From JAKZVK01 sp965248255 (lineage in GTDB: Bacteria > Acidobacteriota > Terriglobia > Bryobacterales > UBA6623), in NCBI GenBank assembly GCA_965248255.1, contig CBDFIW010000002.1, forward strand, positions 186,001-250,000: 64,000 nt of DNA, in the 5' to 3' direction. Shown here one piece after another: positions 19,213 to 27,436 of this stretch (the stretch's first letter is position 1; each line of letters starts with the position of its first letter). The translations under genes and the position numbers were made by a program. The notes beneath the pieces were generated by a model. That model was not told where the DNA came from, did no database searches, and was given only the letters and a program-made list of their open reading frames with translations.

Positions 19213-19409
19213 GGGCGTGTTAACACTAACGTAGGGTATCGAAACGTAGAGCCTCGACGATGAGGGCGAAGTGGAGGAAGGCGAGGAACATGACGTCGAG
19301 CTTGTCGAAGCGGGGGCGGCACGACGGGAATCCATCCGAAATCCAAAGCCAGTTGGCGTGTCTGATCGTCCTCATAGGCGCCGTCCATCAGCAGCGGCAG
19401 CGGCTCGGG
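19213..19409 (-). mobile_element. IS5-family remnant with internal deletion
   Basis: The first 100 or so bases match the left end of the intact IS5 copies (GGGCGTGTTAACACTAA onward). About 107 bp are then deleted at a GC-rich junction. The match resumes and stops at 19409, where unrelated transporter sequence begins. The right inverted repeat is missing, so the remnant is immobile. Confidence 0.85.
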
Positions 19410-19612
19410 TTGCCGTACTCGACGTCGTTGATTTCCAGGTCGTCGCTAACAAAGGGCGCTACAAGCGAGAGTGTTTGGCGATCGATGTAGTTGATGACGG
19501 TGGCCAGAAAGACCAGCGCGGCAATGCGCCAGCGGATGTTGGAGACCTTCTTGGGGCCCGACGGGGTCACAAAAGTGCTCCATTGTCCCACAAGGCCGGC
19601 GGGGCCCAGCAA
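19410..19612 (-). pseudogene. N-terminal fragment of an MFS (ExuT-like) transporter
   Basis: The minus-strand frame reads WRIAALVFLATVINYIDRQ and then SLVAPFVSDDLEI, the first membrane helix and loop of hexuronate-type MFS permeases. It continues directly into the IS5 remnant after about 65 residues. The rest of the gene is gone, so it is a dead fragment. The next complete gene on this strand, at 19813, is a full transporter of the same superfamily. Confidence 0.75.
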
Positions 19613-19812
19613 AGGGGTTCAGACTGGCAGGTGACGAAGAGGTTTCCGGGAGCGCGGCTCGCGACTGTTCACGGCCGGCGGGGTTGCACGGCGAGGGCCG
19701 CTCGGCCTGAGCAAGACCTGAGAACCGAAGACTCGGCTCTCGGCAAGTCGGGAGGCCTACGCCTCCGGTCCGGCCTCACTTTCGTTCCATACCACCCACG
19801 CTTGCAGCTTCC

Positions 19813-21039
19813 CTACACCTCGATCCGCTCGATCTTCCGAATCAGCGTGAATAGGGCTAGAACGCCCAGAGTCGGCATCAGTCCGGCGGCCAGAAACACG
19901 GGCAGGTAAGAGAAGCGGTCGACGACGATGCCGGTGGCGAGCATCAGTGTCATGTTCATGATGCCTTCGCCGAGACCCGTCATCCCCGCTAGCCTGGCCA
20001 GGACGCGCTGAGAGAAAAGGTCGCCCAGAGTGGCAATGTGGGTGGGAACGCTGATCGCGATGCCGAAGGTGGCGGCGCAAATCAGCGCCAGCGCCCATAC
20101 GGCGCTCGGAGCGAGCGGCACGGCCATGCTGCTGGCGCAGAGGACCGCGCTCGTGATGAAGGCGGCCTTGCGCGCCCGGTCGGTGGACCATCCCCTCTGC
20201 ATCAGGTACCCGGAGAACCATCCCCCTGCTAGATTTCCCAGTCCGGCGAAGAAGAACGGTATTCCCGCGGTCCACCCGATCTCCTCCATGCTGAAGCCAC
20301 GCTCGCGCCGAAGGTACTCCGGCAGCCAGTTCCAGTAGAAGTGCACCACCGGGCCGCCCAGAGCCCGGATCAGTATCGCCCCCCACACCTGGCGGACCCG
20401 AAGCAGGCTCCAAAACGAGGTTCGCAACGGCGAGGCCGCAACTTCTGCCTGAGGGGTCGGGTCCGCGGGCGAGTGCTCGGGATAGTATCGAAGCCAGGGG
20501 AGAATCCAAAGCAACCCCAGCACACTGGGGATGAGGAAGGTCGCGCGCCAGCCGAACGCCAGCCCGAGCGGCACGATCAGCATCGGCGCCAGGAACGACC
20601 CGGCGACGGTCCCGCTGTTGAAGATGCCTCCGGCCAACGCGCGCTCCCGGGCGGGGAACCACTGGGAGATGACTTTGATGCCGCCGGAATAGTTGCCACA
20701 TTCGCCCGCGCCGAGCAGGAATCGGAAGCTGCAAAAGTGGACTAGGTTCCGCGCCAAAGCATGGAGACCGTTAGCGATCGACCAGATCACCATGATCAAA
20801 GGCAGCCCAAAGCGCACACCTTTTCGGTCGATCAGGGCCCCGACCGGAAACTGAAATAGAGTCAGACCCAGCAGAAAAAAGAAGAGGACGAGCGAGTAGT
20901 CGGTGTTCGTGAGGCCGAATTCGTCGCGGATCACCGGTGCCATCACCGACAGCACCTGCCGGTCGAGCAGGTTCACCATGATGGAGAAGAACAGCAGCGC
21001 CAATACGCCCCAGCGCTTTCGTGAAGGCTCGGCTTCCAT
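19813..21039 (-). CDS. MFS transporter, ACS/hexuronate-like
   Basis: 408 residues from ATG 21039 (MEAEPSRKRW); a longer frame exists but adds a basic non-membrane extension. About twelve hydrophobic helices are visible. NLLDRQVLSVMAPVIRDEFG near the N-terminus and FQFPVGALIDRKGVRFG (the motif A loop) fit anion:cation symporters that carry hexuronates and other sugar acids. RFLLGAGECGNYSGGIKVI is the helix 4 signature. Substrate is not determined. It is divergent from the deaminase gene at 21168, which could share a control region. Confidence 0.88.
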   Translation of the reverse strand: MEAEPSRKRWGVLALLFFSIMVNLLDRQVLSVMAPVIRDEFGLTNTDYSLVLFFFLLGLTLFQFPVGALIDRKGVRFGLPLIMVIWSIANGLHALARNLVHFCSFRFLLGAGECGNYSGGIKVISQWFPARERALAGGIFNSGTVAGSFLAPMLIVPLGLAFGWRATFLIPSVLGLLWILPWLRYYPEHSPADPTPQAEVAASPLRTSFWSLLRVRQVWGAILIRALGGPVVHFYWNWLPEYLRRERGFSMEEIGWTAGIPFFFAGLGNLAGGWFSGYLMQRGWSTDRARKAAFITSAVLCASSMAVPLAPSAVWALALICAATFGIAISVPTHIATLGDLFSQRVLARLAGMTGLGEGIMNMTLMLATGIVVDRFSYLPVFLAAGLMPTLGVLALFTLIRKIERIEV

Positions 21040-21167
21040 GAGGTTGGGCAACAGTCTACAAGATCGATATCTCCTCCCGCCCAGCCGCGGCGGGCGTTGG
21101 TGCACGTCCGTGGTCGCCGGGGAGGGCTATGCTTGAATGACTCCACCCGCCCCAGAACCCAGAGCGT

Positions 21168-22022
21168 ATGAACGCCGGTATTCACTTGACGCAAATGCCT
21201 GTCGATGAACTCCGGCTTCAGGCGAAAACCCCCTTCCGCCTGCTGCCGGACATCCCGGCGCTGCTCGAGGATTTCGCCCGCTCCGTCGCCGACGAGATCA
21301 AGCTCCATAACGAGCGCGGCGAGCCGACGCGGTTGATTCTGCCCGTCGGTCCCCTCAAGCAGTACCCGTTGTTGGTTGGATTCACCAATCGCGAGCGAAT
21401 CAGTTGGAAGAACGTCCACGTGTTCCAGATGGATGAGTTCCTCGACTGGCAGGGCCGGCTAATCCCCGAGCGGCACCCCCTGAGCTTCGTCGGGTTCATG
21501 CGCCGGGAGTTGTTCGCGAAAATCGACGCTGACTTGCGGATCCCCGAGGGGCAGTACCACTTTCCTCATCCGTTCCATATCGATCAGATCAGCGCGCGGA
21601 TGGAGGAGGCGGGCGGCATCGACTGCTGCTATGGCGGGATCGGCTATCACGGCCACGTGGCGTTCAACGAACCGCCGATTTCCCGCTGGCACAAGGTGTC
21701 GCTGGAGGAGTTGCGGGAGTCGCTGACACGGGTGGTGTCGCTGGACGATGATTCGATCGTGGTGCAAAGCATCGGATCGGCCGGCGGCGACTCAGCGGCG
21801 ATTCCTCCGATGGCGGTGACGTTGGGGATGAAGGACATCCTGGCGTCACGCAAAATACGGTTCTACCTCGCGGGTGGCGAGCGCCACCGTGCGATCTTCC
21901 GCATTGCGGTGGCGGGCGAGGTTAGCCCTGATTATCCGGCGACACTGGTGCAGGGCCATCCCGACGCCCAGGTCCTCACCGATGAGGCGACAGCGCAGCC
22001 CATCGAGTTGGGGTTGCGGTAG
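21168..22022 (+). CDS. NagB-like glucosamine-6-phosphate deaminase homologue
   Basis: 284 residues of the NagB/6-phosphogluconolactonase fold. LILPVGPLKQYPLL is the phosphate loop region, VFQMDEFLDW carries the first catalytic Asp, and GGIGYHGHVAFNEPP corresponds to the catalytic loop. In classical NagB this loop reads G-x-G-x-D-G-H; here His replaces that Asp, while the His and Glu remain. The C-terminus RFYLAGGERHRAIFRIAV holds the Lys/Arg region. It should act on an amino-sugar phosphate or a close relative, but the substitution argues against a standard deaminase. Confidence 0.8.
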   Translation: MNAGIHLTQMPVDELRLQAKTPFRLLPDIPALLEDFARSVADEIKLHNERGEPTRLILPVGPLKQYPLLVGFTNRERISWKNVHVFQMDEFLDWQGRLIPERHPLSFVGFMRRELFAKIDADLRIPEGQYHFPHPFHIDQISARMEEAGGIDCCYGGIGYHGHVAFNEPPISRWHKVSLEELRESLTRVVSLDDDSIVVQSIGSAGGDSAAIPPMAVTLGMKDILASRKIRFYLAGGERHRAIFRIAVAGEVSPDYPATLVQGHPDAQVLTDEATAQPIELGLR

Positions 22023-22171
22023 CGACAACCGGCAACCCTCCCAGGCTGGCCGCGATCGTCGCCCGACTACGCTCCGGGACACTTCCTGATCCGGCCGTGC
22101 GAGCGCCAGGTAGAAGGCTTATAATCTGCTAGGCGACGCAGGCGAGCCTCAGTCGGCTCGGAAGGGGACAG

Positions 22172-22582
22172 ATGAAAATGGCAAACGCCAGCGCGGGGAA
22201 GTACGGTGAGTTCACGTTGAATCTCCTACGCATCACCGCGGGCTTCCTGTTCTTGGAGCACGGCATGCAGAAGGTCTTCGGCATGCTTGGCAAGGAGGCG
22301 GTGGACCTCGCTTCGTTGTCCGGCGTGGCGGGTGTGCTCGAGCTCGTTGGCGGCCTGGCGATCATGATCGGGCTCTTTACCCGGCCGGTGGCGTTCGTCC
22401 TCTCGGGGCAGATGGCCGTGGCGTATTGGATGGCTCATGGAATGGAGTCGTTCTGGCCTATCGTGAACAACGGTGAGAAAGCGGCTCTGTACTGCTTTGT
22501 GTTCTTGTTCTTGTGGGGTTTCGGCGGCGGCAGCTTCTCAATCGACGGGATGCTGCAGAACAAGCGCGCTGAAGCCGGCTGA
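22172..22582 (+). CDS. DoxX family membrane protein
   Basis: 136 residues with four hydrophobic helices. RITAGFLFLEHGMQKVFGM is the DoxX first-helix signature, followed by GVLELVGGLAIMIGLFTRPVAF. DoxX proteins are small inner-membrane proteins, some of which associate with redox or thiosulfate pathways; no specific role can be assigned. It starts after AGGGGACAG, with alternative ATG codons six bases apart. Confidence 0.88.
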   Translation: MKMANASAGKYGEFTLNLLRITAGFLFLEHGMQKVFGMLGKEAVDLASLSGVAGVLELVGGLAIMIGLFTRPVAFVLSGQMAVAYWMAHGMESFWPIVNNGEKAALYCFVFLFLWGFGGGSFSIDGMLQNKRAEAG

Positions 22583-22788
22583 GGCGCAGCCGCGGGTGGC
22601 GCGGCGGCTGGATAACCGCCCCCTGCCGGGCCCGGACCATCAGTGCCGATGTAGTGAAATGCCAATTAGGACTGGGCCTGCTGACCCGGTACCCGCGGCG
22701 GCAGGTGCGTCCCCGACCCATGGCATACTGGTTCCAGGCCCCGCAGCCTATCTTCCGAGGCGGCGGCCGATAAGGGTTCAGAAGTTCC

Positions 22789-23424
22789 ATGTCCCAACAG
22801 CCGACACTCGAAGTGGACAGCGTCCATCCGCTGCCGCCGATGATCCTGCACCCGTTCACCGAGTCCGCTACGACCGTGCAGGTGTTGGAGAGCGCCAAGG
22901 CGTCGTTGTCGATGCTGCAGGGAGGCGACGGCTCCCCGCAAGAGTTGGCCGACCTGGACCGGCAGCTCCTTGACGGCCGTTATGCGGAAATCCGTATGCT
23001 TTTCTACGTCGGCAAGGACGTCTATCGCTGGTTGGAGCAATGCATCGAGGTCTGCGCTAGAGAACCGGAACTGGCGACAGCGAACCTACAGACGCAGAGC
23101 TTCGCGCATCTATTGATCAAACAGACGCCGCTCGACGTAATCGAGAAGCTCAAGAGCTGGGGTGTCATTGAATACCCGCGCATCTTCTCGCGCTCCATCG
23201 GTATCTTTGTGCAGTTTCGCGAGCCGCCCGCGCGGGAGATGTTGCAGGCCGAGTACCTGCGCCACTACTTCCGCTATGCCGACTACGCCTATGCCGCGTG
23301 GCGCGATTTCGACAAGAGCCCCGAGCTGCCCGTCGGCAACTTCCCGTTCACGCTCTACGCCTCGGGTGAGTACACCAGAATGCTGGAACGGGAGTGGGAA
23401 AGCTCCAGCAGCGAATCGGTGTAG
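22789..23424 (+). CDS. Conserved-looking protein of unknown function
   Basis: 211 residues, soluble, no signal peptide. Notable stretches are MLFYVGKDVYRWLEQCIEV and FREPPAREMLQAEYLRHYF. The composition is mixed alpha/beta with many aromatics. Coding character is good and the start follows a plausible spacing, but I recognise no family. The TAG stop is shared with the left end of a MITE-like repeat (GTAGGGACGGGC), so the 3' end may have been set by that insertion. Confidence 0.65.
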   Translation: MSQQPTLEVDSVHPLPPMILHPFTESATTVQVLESAKASLSMLQGGDGSPQELADLDRQLLDGRYAEIRMLFYVGKDVYRWLEQCIEVCAREPELATANLQTQSFAHLLIKQTPLDVIEKLKSWGVIEYPRIFSRSIGIFVQFREPPAREMLQAEYLRHYFRYADYAYAAWRDFDKSPELPVGNFPFTLYASGEYTRMLEREWESSSSESV

Positions 23425-23507
23425 GGACGGGCCCCCGTGCCCGCCCGCCCAGGATGGCGGCGGATGCCCCGCCCAGATACGTGACCGTATTTGTGAAACG
23501 ATGTACT
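23422..23507. repeat. MITE family D, truncated copy
   Basis: The GC-rich core (GGGCCCCCGTGCCCGCCCG) and right terminal repeat (CGTGACCGTATTTGTGAAACG) match the complete copy at 34019-34149. The left terminal repeat is missing. Confidence 0.7.
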
Positions 23508-23515
23508 AAACTGCG

Positions 23516-23735
23516 ATGACAAGCTTGCTCGAAAAGGGCAATTTCCGAAGCGTCAAAGCTTCCTCAGAGCGAGCAGGAAGCGATCGGTGCGTGGTTACTA
23601 GCAGAGCTGGAGTCCGAACGGCGGTGGGATGAGCTCTTCGCGAAATCGAGCAGCGCTCTGGAACGAATGGCGGACCAAGCTCTGAAAGAAAACGAGCAAG
23701 GTCTGACGACGCCGCTCGATCCAGACCGGCTGTGA
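23516..23735 (+). pseudogene. Small antitoxin-like protein, frameshifted, no toxin beside it
   Basis: From ATG 23516 the peptide MTSLLEK is followed, after one extra G near 23535-23537, by AISEASKLPQSEQEAIGAWL and then LAELESERRWDELFAKS, ending TPLDPDRL. With that base removed the product is about 72 residues. This pattern (LLE-A-EASKLP-EQ-A-WLL-ELE-E-RWDELF) is typical of small addiction-module proteins in bacteria, often next to a RelE or PIN partner. No partner gene is seen within 300 bp, so it looks like an orphan remnant. Confidence 0.6.
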
Positions 23736-23751
23736 ACTCACACATCACGCC

Positions 23752-23783
23752 CGTAGCACAGCTCGAAGGACCTGCGGCCTTGC
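23752..23783. repeat. Hairpin repeat family C, divergent copy
   Basis: GCTCGAAGGACCTGCGGCC is a weaker version of the GCTCGAAGAGACCTGCGG core found at 35221, 62038 and 62893. Confidence 0.45.
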
Positions 23784-23860
23784 CCGCCCTCACCCGGCGG
23801 AGTCCAGTGTGGAATGACGTGCTTCAAGGCTGACCGACGGATCAGAGGATCCAGGCTTAA

Positions 23861-25165
23861 TTACGCCGCGGCATCCTTTGGCCTTGCCTGCTCCCTAATC
23901 GCCGTCACCAGCACCATCGAGAGCCCCGCCGCCACCAAGGCAAGTAGGAAGCTGGCCGGGAAACCCCATTGGTCGAGCAACCACCCGTGGACCGCCGGGC
24001 TGAAGAACGCAGCCGGCGCCGCGAGTTGGATCAGCGAGAGATTGCGCGTACCGGCCTCGGGTGACGAAAGGACGGCCGCGAAGTTCGGGAAGTACGCGCC
24101 GCCGAGCTGTCCGGCGCCGATCAGACCGAACGCGAACAGGTACCAGTAGCCGGGCATCGTCCATGCCCATGCGACACTCACACCCAGCAACGCGGACGAG
24201 ACGAGCGCACTCATGCGAAGCCCGTAGCGCATGGCCAGCAGACCCAGCCCGTAACCGCCCAGCGACTTGAAGCCGAACTGTAGAGCGTTCTGGTACCCGG
24301 CGAAGTTCTTGGGGTCCTCGCCGAGCTTTGCTTTGGCGAGAAGCGCCAGGTTGGGAATAATGGCGAGCACGACGTACCACAGCCAATAGCCCAGCCAGGC
24401 GAGCACCAGCGAGCGGGACTTGGCGAAGTCGCGGACACTGGCGAGCAGGTGCCCGAACAGGGGTTTGCGCGGCTCGTCGGCGAGCGGCGCGAGGTCGTAC
24501 CGCGTGCTGATCCAGGCGACTCCGGCCATGCACGGCACGGCCACCAGATAGATCGCGGCGAAGTCGTAGGGAAACTCGAGAAAGCTGAACTTCGGGTCGA
24601 GCACCCACTGCGCGGCCAGCGAGCCCGCGACCGCGGAGATCGGGGTCAGCGTATACGTTTGCTTGAGGACGCGAATGCGGCCTTCCGGCGTGGTACCGCG
24701 CGTGAGGCACTGGAGTTGAAATACCATCGAGGTGGAGCTCGAGAGCCCCTGCAGCAACCCTTGCAGGATGATCACGTTGATGCGGAGTTCGTCCGACGCC
24801 GGCAGGACCAGCGAGAGAAACACCAAGCTCATCACGGTCGTGGTAACGACGTTGGCCCAGACCACGACGCTGCGCTCCAGACGATGCGGCGCCAGCCACG
24901 AGAGGATCAGCGGGGCCAACGCGCCCAACTTGTAACCTGCGAGCGGCAGATTGGCCATCGTCGCACTGGCTCCGAGCTTGTCGATCAGCGCGGCCTGTAC
25001 GATGCCGACATACACCGCGGGCGCGGCGAAGTAGATCAGCAAGTAGCTAATGAGGTAGACACGCGCGTTGCGGCGCGTCATCTCTTCCGTGATCAGATCG
25101 GCGTAGGCGGTGCTGCCGACCGCCTCCGCCGCCCCCCAGTGGTTCGACGCCTTGTCGTTCGACAT
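23861..25165 (-). CDS. MFS-like multispan transporter
   Basis: 434 residues with twelve predicted helices. Motifs include LAGYKLGALAPLILSWLAPH near the first loop and VVVWANVVTTTVMSLVFL. The protein resembles a family of MFS permeases often beside DHDPS-family lyases and Gfo/Idh oxidoreductases in Acidobacteria and Planctomycetes. The lyase gene ends 24 bp upstream, suggesting one transcript carrying an uptake system and the enzyme for its substrate. Substrate unknown. Confidence 0.8.
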   Translation of the reverse strand: MSNDKASNHWGAAEAVGSTAYADLITEEMTRRNARVYLISYLLIYFAAPAVYVGIVQAALIDKLGASATMANLPLAGYKLGALAPLILSWLAPHRLERSVVVWANVVTTTVMSLVFLSLVLPASDELRINVIILQGLLQGLSSSTSMVFQLQCLTRGTTPEGRIRVLKQTYTLTPISAVAGSLAAQWVLDPKFSFLEFPYDFAAIYLVAVPCMAGVAWISTRYDLAPLADEPRKPLFGHLLASVRDFAKSRSLVLAWLGYWLWYVVLAIIPNLALLAKAKLGEDPKNFAGYQNALQFGFKSLGGYGLGLLAMRYGLRMSALVSSALLGVSVAWAWTMPGYWYLFAFGLIGAGQLGGAYFPNFAAVLSSPEAGTRNLSLIQLAAPAAFFSPAVHGWLLDQWGFPASFLLALVAAGLSMVLVTAIREQARPKDAAA

Positions 25166-25189
25166 GGTTCGGGTTGGGGACTCGGTCGT

Positions 25190-26107
25190 CTAAGCTGACT
25201 CGGCCCAGTCGGGGTACTCCTCGTGAAGCACGCGCCGGCACTCTTCGTAGACCGACATGGGCAAGCCTTCGTAGGGTGAGAGCAGTCGCAGCGGCATCGG
25301 CAGCCCACTGAGCCGCACTAGAACCTTGTCGTACGCGCCGTCGATCTTCGCGGGGCCCCGCATTGGGGCCGTCACGTCGGTGATGACCTTCATGTACTCC
25401 TTGTGAAGGCGGAAAAGTTTCTCGATCTGGCCCGTGACGGCGTACTCAAACAGCTCCTTCGTCTTCGACGGCAGCATGGGGCCGAAGGAGCTGAGGACCG
25501 AGCATTCGCCGCACAACGTCCCGAAGGGGAACATCCCCTCGGTGAGAAAATGCTGTAGCTCCGGTGCTTTCTTCAGAAGGTCGATCGTCGACTCGTGGTT
25601 CGTGCCGGTGTTCTTGGTGGCGACGAGGTTCGGCACCACGTCTGCGACGCGCCGGTAGTGCTCGCCTGTAAGAACCCGCTTTGTGCGCGGTAGGTTGTAG
25701 TGGAGAAACTTGCAGTCGGGGAAGGCGCCGCAGACGTCGCTGAAAAACCGCAGCATCTCGGTGTCGTCCAGCACGCCCCAGGACGGAAGCGAGATCTGGA
25801 ACGCGCGGAAGCCGGTCTCGCAGGCGAAGGTGATCCGCTCGAGGATGTTGGCGGTCGAGAGCCCGATCACGCCGACTTGTGGGAAGACGCCTTCGCCGCG
25901 AGTCTCCTCGTGGAATACCCTGACGATCTGTTGAAAGCGGGCGGTATCGACGGCGTAGCCCTCCCCGGCGGTCCCGAAGACGTAGAGGTTATTGAAGCCG
26001 ACTTGGAGCGTCCGGCGGACTTCTTCGCGGAAGAGATCTTCGAGAAGGTTTTCCTGTTCGTCCCAGGGGATTTCGCAGCTTACGAGGATGGCTTGTTGGT
26101 AGCGCAT
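25190..26107 (-). CDS. Dihydrodipicolinate synthase / N-acetylneuraminate lyase family protein
   Basis: 305 residues, full length for the DapA/NanA TIM-barrel family. NLYVFGTAGEGYAVD corresponds to the G-T-x-G-E substrate loop, LHYNLPR holds the conserved Tyr, and LVATKNTGTNHES carries the Schiff-base Lys. AAGGAGTGAACTCCC just before ATG 26107 is a good ribosome binding site. Such enzymes cleave or form 2-oxo acids by aldol chemistry. Sequence alone does not separate NanA-like, 2-keto-3-deoxy acid aldolase and DapA functions. The linked MFS gene favours a catabolic role. Confidence 0.85.
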   Translation of the reverse strand: MRYQQAILVSCEIPWDEQENLLEDLFREEVRRTLQVGFNNLYVFGTAGEGYAVDTARFQQIVRVFHEETRGEGVFPQVGVIGLSTANILERITFACETGFRAFQISLPSWGVLDDTEMLRFFSDVCGAFPDCKFLHYNLPRTKRVLTGEHYRRVADVVPNLVATKNTGTNHESTIDLLKKAPELQHFLTEGMFPFGTLCGECSVLSSFGPMLPSKTKELFEYAVTGQIEKLFRLHKEYMKVITDVTAPMRGPAKIDGAYDKVLVRLSGLPMPLRLLSPYEGLPMSVYEECRRVLHEEYPDWAESA

Positions 26108-26325
26108 GGGAGTTCACTCCTTGAGGCAATTCTGGGCCACTTAGGGGACTGTTACCCTTTTCGCGCCCTCATAGAATCAGCAGCTTACACCGGCATCCGA
26201 GCGCGAAAAGGGGCTAACTGTACCCAGGGCGCCGGTGCAGTCGTTCGGCGGAACGCTGGCCGGAGACTTGCAGTCAGTCGACTCCTTTCGCAACTCGGTC
26301 GTTGCTCGCTCGCGCGGCTCTCAAT

Positions 26326-27267
26326 TCAGGCGATCGGCCAAGTCGCCGGGTTGAGGATGTTCTCGTCCTCGATCACAACCCGCTCGACCGCTGCGGCCGT
26401 TCCCTCGGGCAGCGGCCCGGCTTCGGCGAATCGGACTGCCTGTTCTACTTCTTCAACGCTAGATGCCCCTGCCAGCGCCGTGTGGATCAACGGTCGGCCC
26501 AGCGCCCAACGATAGGCCAACGCGGGAAGGCCGTCGTCGGCGCACCCGGCAACCTCCTTCAATTCCTCGACCGCCGACCGCAGCCGCAAGAGCTCGTCCG
26601 GCAAATCACGATAACGGTACGTGAGCGCTCCTTTCAATAGGACCGAGCGGGCCACGATGCCGACGTCTTTCTCCTTCGCCAGACGCAGTACGCCTCGCTC
26701 TGGCCGCCGATCGAGCACACTGTAGGCGAGTTGAATACAGTCACAGCGGCCCGACTCGATCGCCTTGTGCGCGCTGTCCATCCCGTAGACGCTCGCGCCA
26801 ATATACCGAATTGACCCGGCCTGCCGCAGCTCTTCGAGGGTGTCGAACACGTCCTCCCGCGCCAGAATCGCGGGCGAGCCGCTGTGTAGCATCATCACAT
26901 CGATCACGTCGGTCCCGAGCGCGCGGAGGCTCTCGCCAACGGACTTCCGGCAGTGGTCTCGCAGCTCTCGGGTCCCGAGCTCCTCGTGCTGGTGCAGTGG
27001 TACTTTCGAGGCCAGTATGAACTCGCCGCGGCGAAAGCCAAGGGCGCGGCCGATGATGGCTTCGCTGTCACCGTAGGCGCGGGCGGTGTCGATGAAGTTG
27101 ATGCCGAGATCGAGCGCTCGGTGGAGCAGACGGGCGGCTTCGTCCTCTGGGGGACGGCGACTACGGCCCGGAGTCGGGATACCGTAGTCGATCCCAATCT
27201 CGACGGTGCCGAGAGAGATCTCAGAAACCTCGAGGTTCGTTCGTCCCAGCCTTCGTGTCCGCAGCAA
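26326..27267 (-). CDS. Aldo/keto reductase
   Basis: 313 residues. LGINFIDTARAYGDSEAIIG gives the catalytic Asp and Tyr, FILASKVPL the Lys, and VMMLHSG the His, so the tetrad is complete. IVARSVLLKGALTYRYRD is the NADPH-binding part of the barrel. It reduces carbonyl groups of sugars or aldehydes in the cytoplasm. Start is a TTG (MLRTRRLGRTNLEVSEIS), which fits the family N-terminus. The 218 bp before the lyase gene hold no ORF. Confidence 0.92.
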   Translation of the reverse strand: MLRTRRLGRTNLEVSEISLGTVEIGIDYGIPTPGRSRRPPEDEAARLLHRALDLGINFIDTARAYGDSEAIIGRALGFRRGEFILASKVPLHQHEELGTRELRDHCRKSVGESLRALGTDVIDVMMLHSGSPAILAREDVFDTLEELRQAGSIRYIGASVYGMDSAHKAIESGRCDCIQLAYSVLDRRPERGVLRLAKEKDVGIVARSVLLKGALTYRYRDLPDELLRLRSAVEELKEVAGCADDGLPALAYRWALGRPLIHTALAGASSVEEVEQAVRFAEAGPLPEGTAAAVERVVIEDENILNPATWPIA

Positions 27268-27436
27268 AGGATTCTATGCGGGGGTCCGGCATCCCGTGCC
27301 CAGGTCGTTCGCTGTGCCGCCCGTCCAAGCCGGTAAAGCCTACCGACGGATCCGGGTGCTGGTTTCGGGTCCTGAAATGCCCCACCGCTTGAACTTAAAG
27401 CTCGTATAGTGGGAGGAATCGAAATCGCCTCCACCG

